This document shows positions 49,201 to 58,118 of a stretch of 64,000 bases of DNA, piece after piece (position 1 is the stretch's first letter; each line of letters begins with the position of its first letter). The position numbers and the translations under genes were made by a program. The DNA is taken from the NCBI RefSeq assembly GCF_042477335.2, contig NC_091255.1:48214501-48278500 (forward strand), in the 5' to 3' direction. The stretch is from Ovis canadensis (taxonomy: Eukaryota > Chordata > Mammalia > Artiodactyla > Bovidae). The notes beneath the pieces were generated by a model that saw only the letters and a program-made list of their open reading frames with translations, ran no database searches and was not told where the DNA came from.

Positions 49201-51110
49201 TCTAACAACACTATAGAAGGGGACTGCTTTCTCTTCAGACTTAATGAGAAGCAAAAAAAGAACCACCTCCAGTCCTGAGGATCAAGACTACTATTTAATG
49301 ACAAAATAATTTCATGATAGGCATGAAATCCTTTGCATGACATATGCAGAGCATACATTTGAACATGGCCTTACTATAGTTAGTTGGTTTTCAATGTGAA
49401 AATAGAGACTTTCTTAATTTTTTCACATAATTTTAAGAGATCAATTTGTAAGTATTATCAAGAAAACAAGCTTCATTTGCCATTCAGCTATTTCCTGTTC
49501 GAATTCAAACTATATGAACAAAGGAAATGTCAAGTGACTAAAGGATGAGTTTCAGGCAAAGGTAAGAGAAAGGTAGAAAAGAATGGATCCCAGATAGTGT
49601 TTGAAGGAACCTCCTATAACCTCCAACACTCCTGTAATTCTTTTAACTGCTTAACATGAGCAAGGACTGTGCTGGAGACCAGCAGTGCAAAAATACAATA
49701 TGCCTGAGATGACATCTGTGAGGGGGTGTGGATAAGTTAATGTGAAAATAACCATCATACAAAGCAAAATGAAATATGCTCTTAAAAATAGAGACACATT
49801 ACTATCAAAATTCAAAGGAGGAAAAGTGTGTAATTAGTTTAGGGATGTTACAGAAAAGATGTCTTGAAAGATGAATAGAATGTCAGCAATCAAAGATGAA
49901 GTAGTGACATCTTCAGATCGAGATTCAACTCCTCCCTCCAAGGCCTTCATCTTCTGGAAAACTGTTCTTGGGGCTGTTTCATTCAGTTTATAATTCTGGA
50001 GAAATGTTTGGCAATTCCCATATTTCAGACATTCACTCAGGCACTATTTTACATCTCAGAGATACAGCAGTGAGCAAACTAGACAAAATTCCTGCCTCAC
50101 TAAGATTCCACTTACACTAGTCATTCCTCTGCACCCTTTTTTCTTTCTCCTTCAAACACACCTCCCTTCTCTCCCTTAAGGCGGCCGATGATTAAAAAAA
50201 GAAGGCGGCCGACGATAAATCTTTACAAAAATGCTTCAGTGAAACGTTTTTTTGAGCAACTATTATGTGCCCGGAGAAGGAAACGGCAACTCACTTCAGT
50301 GTTCTTGCCTGGAGAATTCCATAGGCGAAGGAGCCTGGTGGGCTGCAGTCCGTGGGGTCACAGAGTCGGAAACGACTGAGTGACTAACACAACAACACAA
50401 CATTATGGGCCCAGGACTATACAATGATGAGTAAGGCAAGATCCTGCTCTACAAAGCTCAGAGCACATTGGAGAAGACAAAAAAATAATCCTGTATCAAC
50501 AGAACTATGTCCAAAATGCTAACGGAGCATCTAAGCTGAAATGTGGAACTTTAGAGAATATAAAGTTACACAGAAAAGTGTTTTTCAACAGTTCTTAGTT
50601 CAGATATTTAAAGACTGAAATTAAAAGCATTTTAAAAATATACAATACTACAAGATATGAACGCTGCGACATTTTTTAAAACTACTGGCTTTTAATACCA
50701 TAAGGACCTAATCATTTCATTCACGACAAAACATCTTACAGTACTTTGATATATAGCGTCCTATTATTGTTTTATGTCATCATTCAGATTTCTCTTTTGA
50801 AGAAGAAAGTTTTACGTTCACTTGCCCGGTCTCCCATCTCTTTAGGCTAAAAAATGCCCTGAGGCCCAAATGTTGCCCCTTGCCAAATAGGAAACCTTCA
50901 CACTCAAGTTGGGAGCCCCCATCTCCCCAAAGTCGAAGCTCTCCATCACCAAGGAAGGCAGTCAGAATCTAAAACTCAGACATATCCCGCCTCCTAGATC
51001 CTGAGCCCTCGGGAGAGTGGCCCCCGCGGAGGCATTGGCTCCCCCAGCTGTGTCCCGCCCCCTGATTTCCCCCTCAGTCACTCACCCTCGGTCTCCCCCT
51101 GAGCCTTCAT
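31049..51110 (-). CDS. MED1: Mediator complex subunit 1 (MED1/TRAP220), 17 exons
   Basis: MED1 is the Mediator subunit through which nuclear receptors and other activators contact RNA polymerase II in the nucleus. The coding sequence joins, in transcript order: 51086-51110, 48905-49011, 46331-46409, 45378-45432, 45141-45273, 44408-44436, 42390-42461, 41826-41900, 41266-41339, 40585-40674, 39513-39624, 38864-38988, 38498-38616, 37513-37714, 35993-36088, 35763-35868, 31049-34280. All introns are GT-AG and the sum is 4,731 nt (1,576 residues; the human protein I recall has 1,581). The first ~535 residues are the ordered Med1 domain that docks to Mediator. LXXLL boxes lie at 604-608 (LTSLL) and 645-649 (LMNLL). 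The rest is a Ser/Pro/Lys-rich disordered region with the known ERK target Thr1032 in an FTPP context, and a Lys/Asp/Arg-rich tail. No frameshift or stop: an intact gene. Confidence 0.97.
34482..34640 (+). mobile_element. CHR-type SINE in MED1 intron 16
   Basis: GACTTCCCTGATGGTCCAGTG, then GCCACAACTAAGAGCTGG and an A/T-rich tail. Antisense to MED1. Confidence 0.75.
34668..34782 (+). mobile_element. CHR-type SINE in MED1 intron 16
   Basis: GGAATTCCCTGGTGGTCTAG to GAGCAGCCAC and an A17 tail. It lies 27 bp from the preceding SINE, in the same orientation. Confidence 0.8.
35763..35868 (-). CDS. MED1: MED1 exon 16
   Basis: 106 nt, residues about 465-500 (VVMDVQDSTHVSCKLYKGLS.. to KVVQR). Acceptor TTTTTCAG, donor GTAGCA. 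Confidence 0.96.
35993..36088 (-). CDS. MED1: MED1 exon 15
   Basis: 96 nt, residues about 433-464 (DSPGLLQFEVCPLSESRFSV..). Donor GTGAGT; the next intron is only 124 bp. Confidence 0.96.
37290..37470. mobile_element. Possible old DNA-transposon fragment in MED1 intron 14
   Basis: Contains GAGATTCTAATTAAGTTCATT and GAGAACTACT, resembling short hAT/MER-type elements. Too diverged to name. Confidence 0.25.
37513..37714 (-). CDS. MED1: MED1 exon 14
   Basis: 202 nt, residues 366-432 plus one base (ALPGQQHCYFLNKDAPLPDG.. to RTILKE). Acceptor TTTTTCCCCAG, donor GTACTG. Confidence 0.96.
38498..38616 (-). CDS. MED1: MED1 exon 13
   Basis: 119 nt, residues about 326-365 (GIPLFETQPTYVPLYELITQ.. to RFYA), ending on a whole codon. 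Donor GTAAGT. Confidence 0.96.
38864..38988 (-). CDS. MED1: MED1 exon 12
   Basis: 125 nt, residues about 284-325 (WTPSFSLVTSANSVDLPACF..). The acceptor is GAAG preceded by a run of 14 T, an unusual AAG acceptor. Donor GTGAGT. Confidence 0.93.
39513..39624 (-). CDS. MED1: MED1 exon 11
   Basis: 112 nt, residues about 247-284 (VPRSLGMNASVTIEGTSAMY..). The human protein as I recall it has VSR where this has VPR. Donor GTAAGT. Confidence 0.95.
40012..40125 (+). mobile_element. CHR-type SINE in MED1 intron 10
   Basis: GGAATTCCCTGGCAGTCCATG to an A-rich tail at about 40,125, antisense to MED1. Confidence 0.75.
40292..40375 (+). mobile_element. Bov-tA 3' end fragment in MED1 intron 10
   Basis: GGACGAGGAGCCTGGCAGGC to GAGCATGACTGAGCAACTAG. 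Confidence 0.75.
40585..40674 (-). CDS. MED1: MED1 exon 10
   Basis: 90 nt, residues about 217-246 (GHLMNLKYYASPSDLLDDKT..). Donor GTAAGA. Confidence 0.95.
40925..41150 (+). mobile_element. L1 3' end in MED1 intron 9
   Basis: TCCTACTGTATAGCACAGGG through CTAATACAACATTGAAAATC and an A-rich end. Confidence 0.65.
41266..41339 (-). CDS. MED1: MED1 exon 9
   Basis: 74 nt, residues about 192-217 (WKATNAGPLDKILHGSVGYL..). Acceptor CTTGCAG, donor GTATGT. Confidence 0.95.
41826..41900 (-). CDS. MED1: MED1 exon 8
   Basis: 75 nt, residues about 167-192 (NKLKTKMYLALQSLEQDLSK..). Val replaces the Ile I recall in the human MAIMYW segment. Donor GTAAGA. Confidence 0.95.
42390..42461 (-). CDS. MED1: MED1 exon 7
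   Basis: 72 nt, residues about 143-167 (REKNFDEFSKHLKGLVNLYN..). Donor GTAAGT. Confidence 0.95.
43981..44215 (+). mobile_element. MER5A-like hAT-Charlie DNA transposon in MED1 intron 6
   Basis: CAGTAGTTCTCAACCAGGAG opens the element and AAGGTTGGGAAATCCT closes it as a degenerate inverted terminus. AACATCCAAGAATGAACTGG and AACCCAAAATGGCAATACTG fit the MER5A interior. Confidence 0.7.
44408..44436 (-). CDS. MED1: MED1 exon 6 (29-nt small exon)
   Basis: 29 nt encoding SCPELVQQL plus AG of an Arg codon. Acceptor TTTCAG, donor GTGAGC. Too short to show as an open frame, but required to keep the frame between exons 5 and 7. Confidence 0.95.
44690..44915 (+). mobile_element. L2-like LINE fragment
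   Basis: GATTATAAGTTCTTTGAGGA and TATCCCCAGCACCTATTGTT are diverged forms of the L2 3' end. Confidence 0.45.
45141..45273 (-). CDS. MED1: MED1 exon 5
   Basis: 133 nt, residues about 89-133 (GLGSHLSASGTECYITSDMF... to HHGENPV), ending on a whole codon before GTATGT. Confidence 0.95.
45378..45432 (-). CDS. MED1: MED1 exon 4
   Basis: 55 nt, residues about 71-89 (VTSLPAMTDRLESIARQN). Donor GTAAGT; the following intron is only 104 bp. Confidence 0.95.
45756..45810 (+). mobile_element. CHR-type SINE head fragment
   Basis: GGACTTGCTGGTCATCTAGTG and GGATTCAATCCCAGC; only the tRNA-like part remains. Confidence 0.5.
46331..46409 (-). CDS. MED1: MED1 exon 3
   Basis: 79 nt, residues 45-70 plus one base (EKRVVMSSGGHQHLVSCLET...). 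Donor GTTTGT is a weaker match than the others. Confidence 0.95.
46682..46800 (+). mobile_element. CHR-type SINE in MED1 intron 2
   Basis: GGACTTCTCTGGTGGTCCAG, GGGTTCAATCCCTGGCTG and an A11 tail; antisense to MED1. Confidence 0.8.
47003..47095. mobile_element. Short palindromic mariner remnant in MED1 intron 2
   Basis: GGCCAGCTAAAAAGTTCATT on the left pairs imperfectly with AATGAAATTTTTGGCCCACC on the right, around a short centre. This is the terminal-inverted-repeat pattern of bovine mariner elements with nearly all the interior lost. Confidence 0.65.
47478..47700 (+). mobile_element. Bov-tA SINE in MED1 intron 2
   Basis: CGGCTTCCCCAGTGGATCAG to GGACATGACTGAAGAGACTTAG and a short CA tail. 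Confidence 0.85.
48085..48245 (+). mobile_element. MIR SINE in MED1 intron 2
   Basis: CATTATCTCATTTGATCTTTAC and TAGATGAGGAAATTGAGGG, with AAGGTTACACAGGTAGTAG at the end, match the MIR core. Confidence 0.7.
48535..48660 (-). mobile_element. CHR-type SINE, minus strand
   Basis: T12 tail followed by GGGATCTTAGTTCCTCAACC and GGGATTGAATCCAAGG. Confidence 0.7.
48905..49011 (-). CDS. MED1: MED1 exon 2
   Basis: 107 nt, residues 9-44 (ESEKLSKMSSLLERLHAKFN... to RQVM). Acceptor ATCTTAG, donor GTGAGG. Start of the Med1 domain. Confidence 0.95.
50270..50390 (+). mobile_element. Bov-tA 3' half in MED1 intron 1
   Basis: GGAGAAGGAAACGGCAACTC to GAAACGACTGAGTGACTAAC. ATTATGTGCCC and ATTATGGGCCC on the two sides are a probable target duplication inside an older repeat. 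Confidence 0.8.
51086..51110 (-). CDS. MED1: MED1 exon 1, coding part
   Basis: Encodes MKAQGETE plus one base of codon 9, then donor GTGAGT. The ATG has A at -3. It matches the known MED1 N terminus, which fixes the start. Confidence 0.95.
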
Positions 51111-51300
51111 CCTGACGGCGGGGAGGGCCTAAGTCCTACACAAGAGGATATGCCCTTCCCCACCAGTAATGGAGGAACCAAGTTGGTTCGGGCTCCCGGG
51201 ACGCAGGGAACCTGCAGTCCCACTCTTCCAGGGAAGACTCAGTCTGAAGTCCCCGGCGGCAAGAAGAGAAGGGTGCTCGCGGCCGCCGCCATCTTCCCCA
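51111..51300 (-). other. MED1: MED1 5' UTR (start estimated)
   Basis: The leader runs from the start codon up to a YY1-type element near 51,290. In many TATA-less promoters that element sits just downstream of the transcription start, so the start is placed near 51,300 by inference. The leader contains a 17-codon upstream open frame at 51,239-51,292. Confidence 0.6.
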
Positions 51301-51404
51301 ACGGAACTTCCAAAAGATCGCGAGATTAACCGTGATCCTGCGAGAGAGAGAAGGGGGAAAGGGGCTGGGCACCAAATATCGCGAAAAATGATTTATACGT
51401 TGCT

Positions 51405-51414
51405 TCTCGCGAGA
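51405..51414. promoter_or_regulatory. TCTCGCGAGA palindrome (CGCG element)
   Basis: Exact 10-bp palindrome, about 110 bp upstream of the inferred MED1 start. Confidence 0.75.
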
Positions 51415-51804
51415 TTATCCCCACCCTGCCTGCTCTTTGGTTTGTCTCCGACTTCTCAGAGCTAGGCGTGGAGGTTGTGTAGTGCTAGTGTTCAACACCT
51501 CTGTGGAAGTTGGCACTTTCGATTTGGCTTTCAAGCAGTTTGCAAAGTAAAAGCCCCAGCTGTCTTTACTGAAATGCTAGCTTTTCGAAGAATATTGCTG
51601 TTAGGAATATTTTATTAAAACTTTCCCTTTATTGAGATACTAGACGTTGGGTCTTTGTAACACGACGTCCCAAAGTAGCCCAGTACACTTAATTTCCATT
51701 ACCGAATTTCCTTTTTAATTTCAGAAATATTTTTCTTGAGCATTTTCAATATTTCTGAGGACGTGGAAGATTTTGAGTTAAGAAAAACTTGTTTGCAACA
51801 GTCA

Positions 51805-52078
51805 TGAGTTCAGGTGAGTCGCTCAGTCGTGTCCGACTCTTAAAGACCCCATGAACTGCCTGTCCATCACCAACTCCCAGAACTTGCTCAAACTCATGTC
51901 CATCCAGTCGGTGATGCTATCCAACCATCTCATCCTCTGTCCTCCCCTTCTCCTCCTGCCCTCAACCCTTCCTAGCATCAGGGTCTTTTTCAATGAGTGG
52001 AGTCTTCGCGTCAGTCAGGTGGCCAAAATATTGGAGCTTCAGCTTCAGCATCAGCCCTTCCAATGAATATTCAGTAGT
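51805..52078 (-). mobile_element. BovB 3' fragment, minus strand
   Basis: GAGTCGCTCAGTCGTGTCCG, CCATCACCAACTCCCAGAAC and GCATCAGGGTCTTTTTCAATG are the reverse of the BovB 3' end. Confidence 0.85.
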
Positions 52079-52639
52079 CATCGATTATATTTAGGATCCC
52101 AAAGGTGTTCACAATGGATTGTATTTTTTTTGTAGTCAGTAAAAGCAAGCAGGTTAGCTCACACTCTACACTACAAATCACAAAGAATGTGTGGTCCTGT
52201 CTCTTGTATCAGTAAATTTTCACGAAGAGAAATCTGGATTAATGCTGAGAATTTAGAAGTTCCTGCCCATTGGAACAAGAACCAGGCTAAAATACAATTC
52301 TACTAGCTCTGGGTGGAAGTTCTTAAAATAGTTAAGGTTACTCTTTTTTTTTTTTCTTTATTATTATTATTATTATTTTTTGAAATACATCCTTGAGAAT
52401 AACTGCTGAAATTTTACCTAATTTGCTGTAAGGATATTTAGCAATGGATTTCCACTGGCTCTTTAGTCTCAGACTTTTCCCCCATATTTCAAAAATGATA
52501 TGCAAACATCCTCCAAAACAATTCCTGCTGGTAACTACAGTTCAGATGAACAGACAGATAAGAACAAATCTTTATTTGTGACATGTTTATTTCGACAAAG
52601 ATATATATAACCATGCTCCTTGAAAGTAGAATTAAAATT

Positions 52640-53225
52640 TACTTCTTGTCTATTCCTCTTACCCTCATTCCTTTCAGTCACTACACAGAGAGTTTTTTGA
52701 GGCAGTAATTGCTTCTTATTTCGAAATCCACACTACCTAGCATTGTACCTGGGCTTAGTAGGCAAATCTTTTACTGGTCCTAACATTCCTCTCTCAATCT
52801 AGCTCTTCTCCCCTTGCCAAATCCCAACCACACTGACCTTCCACCTGCAGACAATTCCTTCACTCCTTTCTCTCCCAAGGTCCTTGAACAGGCCTTTTTA
52901 GCTGCAGGAAGGCTTTCCCCTTCTCCATTACCCCTCATCTCACTGAGGCCCTCTTATATAGTTCTCAAAGTAAATGTCTCTTGATCTGGACTAGAGATGC
53001 AAACTTTCTCTAAACCCTGACTTAATAAGGTCCTCTGTTATACTATTTCAGTACTTAATTAAGTACATGATGATGTATTCAATGTCTGTCTTCCCTGCTA
53101 AACTATCAAATCTAGGAGGGCGGCTGCACTGGGTCTATTTCTTTCACTACTGTCTAGTCTAGTGATATTGCCTAGCCTAGTTCCTGACAGATGTCAGAGA
53201 CTCAATGCATATGTAGAGGCAAATT
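52640..53225 (+). mobile_element. L2-like LINE fragment
   Basis: CCAACCACACTGACCTTCC and CTTGAACAGGCC, followed by the CTGACAGATGTCAGAGACTCAA end, resemble diverged L2. Confidence 0.45.
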
Positions 53226-53414
53226 GACAGGGTTGTCAGATTTTTTAAAAACAACACTCAGTTAAATTTTAATTTTAAATAATTACATTTTTTAGTACAA
53301 AAGTATGTTCCAAATATTATAGAATATAAATCTAGCAATATTAACATTGAAGAAGTACAGAGAGAATTTATCCAACTAAGAATTTCCAAAGATAGTTCAT
53401 GTTTAAAATGCTGT

Positions 53415-53548
53415 GGGAATTCCCTGGTGGGCCAGTAGTTAAAGAGTCCATGCTTTCACTGCCAAGGGCCCAGGTTTAATCCCTGGTTTAGGAACTAAGA
53501 TTCCACAAACAGCCCAGTGCAGCCAAAATATAAAAACAAAAACTAAAC
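53415..53548 (+). mobile_element. CHR-type SINE with exact target-site duplication
   Basis: Bounded by the 11-bp direct repeat TAAAATGCTGT at 53,404-53,414 and 53,549-53,559. Confidence 0.88.
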
Positions 53549-53949
53549 TAAAATGCTGTTTCAACAAGCATCTGTGGAGTCCTAATACCTGTGTATTAGA
53601 AGCTGGTAATATACACTTGACGACACAGCCCTAGCCCTTGATGGGTTCACCTGATTCAGAGTTCTGAAAATATGACTGGTCACTGAAACTGTAGGCACTC
53701 AAAAATATTTTGTTAATTTACTCATGTCCAAAGCATGACTGTTGAATACACAGCTATAGTTTCTCATGCAAGCTCTTTATTCAAATGAACAATAAATACT
53801 GTACTAGTGTAGCTAGGAATTGTTAAACCATATAAAACTTGAAAACAGACTAAACTTTACCAAATTTTAGTCACAAAATGGAATGAGAAGTTACTATTTT
53901 TCATCTGAAAATGCAGATGAAATGACATTGTTGAAAATTTGTACTCTAA

Positions 53950-54130
53950 AGATCCCCGGTGGTCCAGTGATTAAGAACTTGCCTCTCAAGACAGGAGACA
54001 TGGGTTTGATCCCCAGTGGGTGAGGGAACTAAGATCTCACATGCCACAGGGCAACTCAGCCTGAGCACTGCAACAAAGATCACCATGCTGCAACTAAGAC
54101 CCGATACAGTCAAAAATAAAAATAAACAGA
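53950..54130 (+). mobile_element. CHR-2-type SINE
   Basis: AGATCCCCGGTGGTCCAGTG to CTGCAACTAAGACCCGATAC and an A-rich tail. Confidence 0.8.
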
Positions 54131-55069
54131 TTTTTATAAAACAAAAAGTCAAAATATAGGACAGACATGTCATTAAATACAAAAAGTAATTCAAGGTATA
54201 CACACACCAAGAAGAGGACCATGGACAGATTTTAAATGAGTAAGCTTTGAGGGAGACTTCAAAGGCTCTTAAAACCAAAATCTAAACTAACAAATTGGAC
54301 TTGGGGTGAGGGGAAATTATTATAACTTTAGTTAAGTATTTCTTCTTGTGTAGAGCCTAAAGAGAAGCTTTCTGACTTGCTTTGGGGGACTTACAGGGAA
54401 ACTACAGTCATCACCTGACTGGCCACTTGGGCTTCCCAGAGTTACCCTGACTCCCTGCCCTGGGAGATCATGAAACAAACAAATCATGTAGCCCTGGAAT
54501 TTCTGAGTTCAAAGTTTTCCTGTAGAGTGAAGCAATCCTTATTCTACAAAGGCACAGTCCTCACCATTTGTTGGACCAATACCAGCAGTTTATAGTATGT
54601 TTTGTATTTAAAAATTTAGAGAGTCAAAATGGCTGAAAGGCTTAAAGATCTAACATCATAAAACTCCTAGAATAGAACACAGGCGAAACATTCTCTGACA
54701 TAAATTGTACCAATGTTTTCTTAGGTCGGTCTCCCAAGGCAATAGAAATAAAAACAAAAAATTTTTAAAAGGGGACCTAATCAAACTTGCGAACTTTTGT
54801 ACAACAAAGGAAACCATAAAATAAAAAAACAACCTATAGACTGGGAGGAAAGCATTTGAGAATGAGGAGACTGAGAAGGGCTTAATTTCCAAAATATATA
54901 AATGGCTCATACAACTCAATAACGAAAAGACAACCCAAGCAAAAATGGGCAGAAGACTAAAGAGACATTTCTCCAAAGAAGACACACAGATGGCCGACAG
55001 GCAGGCACAGAAAGATATGTTCAACATGGCTAATTATTAGAGAAACATGCAAGTCAAAACTACAATGAG

Positions 55070-55416
55070 TGGCTTCCCTGATGGGTCAGCAGTTAAGAAT
55101 CCACCTTGCAGTGCAAAGGGACACTAGTTCAATCCTTGGTCCAGGAGGATCCCACATGCTGTGGAGCAACTGAGCCCATGCACCACAGCTACTGAGCCTG
55201 CTTTCTAGAGCCCAAGAGCCACAATGACTGAAACCCACAGGCAGACTGCACAAAGCCTGTGTTCTGTAGCAAGAAAGCCACTGCAATGAGAAGTCCTCAC
55301 ACTAAAACAAGAGTAGTCCCCACTCACCACAACTAAAGAAAGCTCACATGCAACAACAAAGACCCACCACAATCAAATAACAAGATAAATAAATACATAA
55401 ATGTTTAAAAAACCCC
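55070..55416 (+). mobile_element. CHR-2-type SINE inside the L1
   Basis: Full-length element bounded by the 12-bp duplication AACTACAATGAG at 55,058-55,069 and 55,417-55,428. Confidence 0.92.
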
Positions 55417-55846
55417 AACTACAATGAGGTGCCACCTCACACTGGTCAGAATGGGCATCATTAGAAAGGCAACAAATAACAAATCCTGTCGAGACTTAAA
55501 GAAAAGGGAATCCTCCTACTCTGTTGGTGGGAAAGTAAATTGGTGCAGCCACTATAGAAAACAGTAAGGAGGATCCTCAAAAAACTAGAGTTCCCATCTG
55601 ATCCAGCAGTCCCACTCCTGGACATGTATCTGGACATAGCAGCACTATTCACAGTAGCCAAAATATGGAAACAACCTAAATGTCCATTGACAGATGAATG
55701 GATAACAACAAGACGTGTGGGGTGTGTGCGTGTGTGTGATGGAATGATGCCATTGTATTTTCGTGGGCTCCAAAATCACTGTGGATGGTGACAACAGCTA
55801 TGAAATTTAAAGACGTTCGCTCCTTGGAAGAAAAGCTATGACAAAC

Positions 55847-57367
55847 TTTTCTTGTTCAGTAGCTCAGTCATGTCTGACTTTTGGTGACCCCATCAAGTAC
55901 AGCATGCCAGGCTTCCCAGTCCTTCAGTATCTTCCTGAGCTTGCTCAAACTCATGTCCATTGATGATGCCAACTGGTGATGCCATCCAACCATCTCATCC
56001 CTCTGTCATCCCCTTCTCCTCCTGCCTTCAATCTTTCCCAGCATCAGGGTCTTTTCCAATGAGCTGGCTCTTCGCAACAGGTAGCAAAACTATTGGAGCT
56101 TCAGCTTCATCATCAGTCCTTCCAATGAATATTCAGGGTTGATTTCCTTTAGGATTGACTGGTTTGATCTCCTTGTAGTCCAAGGGACTCTCAAGAGTCT
56201 TCTCCAACACCACAGCTCAAAAGCATTAATTCTTTGGCACTCAGCCTTCTTTATGGTCCAGCTCTCACATCCATACATGACTACTGGAAAAACTATAGCT
56301 TTGACTATATGGACCTTTGTTGGCAAAGTAATGTCTCTGCTTTGTAATATGCTGTCTAAGTTGTCACAGCTTTTCTTCCAAGGAGCAAGTGTCTTTAATT
56401 TCATGGTTGCAGTCACTATCTGCAGTGATTTTGGAGCCCAATAAAATAAAGTCTGTCACTGTTTCCATTGTTTCCCCATCTATTTTCCATGAAGCGATGG
56501 GACCAGATGCCATGATCTTAGTTTTTTAATGTTGAGTTTTAAGCCAACTTTTTCATTATCCTCTTTCACCTTCATCAAGAGGCTCTTTAGTTCTTCTTTG
56601 CTTCCTGCCATAAGGGTGGTATCATCTGCATATCTGAGGTTATTGATATTTCTTTTGGTAATCTTTATTCCAGCTTGGGATTCATCCGGCCCAGCTTTTC
56701 ACATGATGTACTCTGCATAGAAGTTAAATAAGTAGTGTGACAATATATAGCCTTGATATAGTCCTTTTCTGATTTGGAACCAGTCTGTCATGTTCGGTTC
56801 TAACTGTTACTTCTTGACCTACATACAGATTTCTCCCTGGAGAAGGAAATGGCATCCCATTCCAGTATTCTTGTCTGAAAAATCCCATGGACAGAGGAGC
56901 CTGGCAGGCTATAGTCCATGGGGTCACAAAGAGTTGGACACAACTGAGCAACTAAACCACCACCACCACAGATTTCTCAGAAAGCAGGTAAGTTGGTCTG
57001 GTATTCCCATCTCTTTCAGAATTTTCCACAGTTTGTTGTGATCCACATAGTCAAAGGTTTTAGCATGGTCAATGAAGCAGATGTTTTTCTGGAATTCTCT
57101 TGCTTTTTCTATGATCCATCAGATGTTGGCAAGTTGATCTCTGGTTCTTCTGCCTTTTCTGAATCCAGCTTATACATCTGGAAGTTCTTGGTTCACACAC
57201 TATTGAAGCCTAGCTTGGAGGATTTTGATCACGACCTTGCTGGCATGTGAAATGAGTGCAACTGTATGGTAGTTTGAACATTCTTTGGCATTGCCCTTCT
57301 TTGGGAATGGAACAAAAACTGATCTTTTCCAGTCCTGTGGCCGTTGCTGAGTTTTCGAATCTGAGTT
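55847..57367 (-). mobile_element. BovB (RTE) LINE, minus strand, nested in plus-strand BovB
   Basis: About 1.4 kb of BovB excluding a SINE insertion, 5'-truncated in the reverse-transcriptase region. Pieces read as RT and 3' region on the minus strand with several frame breaks. Short direct repeats ACAAAC at 55,841-55,846 and 57,368-57,373 mark the insertion site. Confidence 0.85.
56831..56968 (+). mobile_element. Bov-tA/BovA SINE inside the nested BovB
   Basis: CTGGAGAAGGAAATGGCATC to GAGTTGGACACAACTGAGCAAC. CAGATTTCTC occurs on both sides (about 56,826 and 56,970), a probable target duplication. Confidence 0.85.
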
Positions 57368-58005
57368 ACAAACCTAGACAGTGTATAAAAAGCAAAGACA
57401 TCAGTTTGCCGACAAAGGTCCGTATAGTCAAAGCTATGGTTTTTCCAGTAGTCATGTGTGGATGTGACAGCTGGACCATAAAGAAAGCTGAGTCCCGAAG
57501 AACTGATGCTTTCGAACTGTGGTGTTGGAGAAGACTCTTGAGAGTCCCTTGGACAGCAAGGAGATCAAACTAGTCAGTCCTAAAGGAAATCAACCCTGAA
57601 TATTCATTGTAAGGACTGATGCTGAAGCTGAAGCTCCAATACCCTGGCCACCTGATGTGAAGAGCCAACTCATTGGAATAAACTCTGATGCTGAGAAAGA
57701 CTGAAGACAGGAGGAGAAGGGGACGACAGAGGATGAGACGGTTGGACAACATCACAGTTTCAATGGACATGAGTTTGAGCAAGTTCTGGAAGACTGTGAA
57801 GGGCAGGAAAATCTGGCATGCTGCAGTCCCTGGGGTCACAAAAAGTCAGACACGATTGAGTGAGTGAACAACAACAAACGACAATGTCATTTGCAGCTAC
57901 ATGGACGGACCTAGAGATTATCATACTAAGCAAAATGAGTCAGAAACAGAAAGACAAATACCATATGATATCATTTATATGTGGAATCTAAAATACCACA
58001 CAGGG

Positions 58006-58118
58006 ACTCCCCTGGTGGTACAGAGATTATGACTCTTCGCTTCCTCTGCAGAGGACACAAGTTGGATCCCTGTTTGGGGAACTTAGATCCCACATGCTGC
58101 AAGGTGTGGCAAAAGAAA
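58006..58118 (+). mobile_element. CHR-type SINE in the last L1 piece
   Basis: GGACTCCCCTGGTGGTACAG to an A-rich tail. Confidence 0.75.

Larger units (their letters stand above)
51000..51430 (-). promoter_or_regulatory. MED1: MED1 CpG-island promoter with YY1-type and CGCG elements
   Basis: A compact GC/CpG-rich island surrounds exon 1, with no TATA box. On the minus strand AAGATGGCGGC (51,285-51,295) matches the YY1 consensus. TCGCGAGA lies at 51,318-51,325, and the full palindrome TCTCGCGAGA at 51,405-51,414. The latter is the CGCG element known to be bound by BANP and ZBTB33 at unmethylated housekeeping promoters. Confidence 0.8.
55745..57870 (+). mobile_element. BovB 3' fragment (plus strand), split by another BovB
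   Basis: Plus-strand BovB occupies about 55,763-55,846 and continues at 57,368-57,870 (VRIVKAMVFPVVM, DAFELWCWRRLLRVPWTA). The two parts meet in the sequence order expected of one element. Confidence 0.88.
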
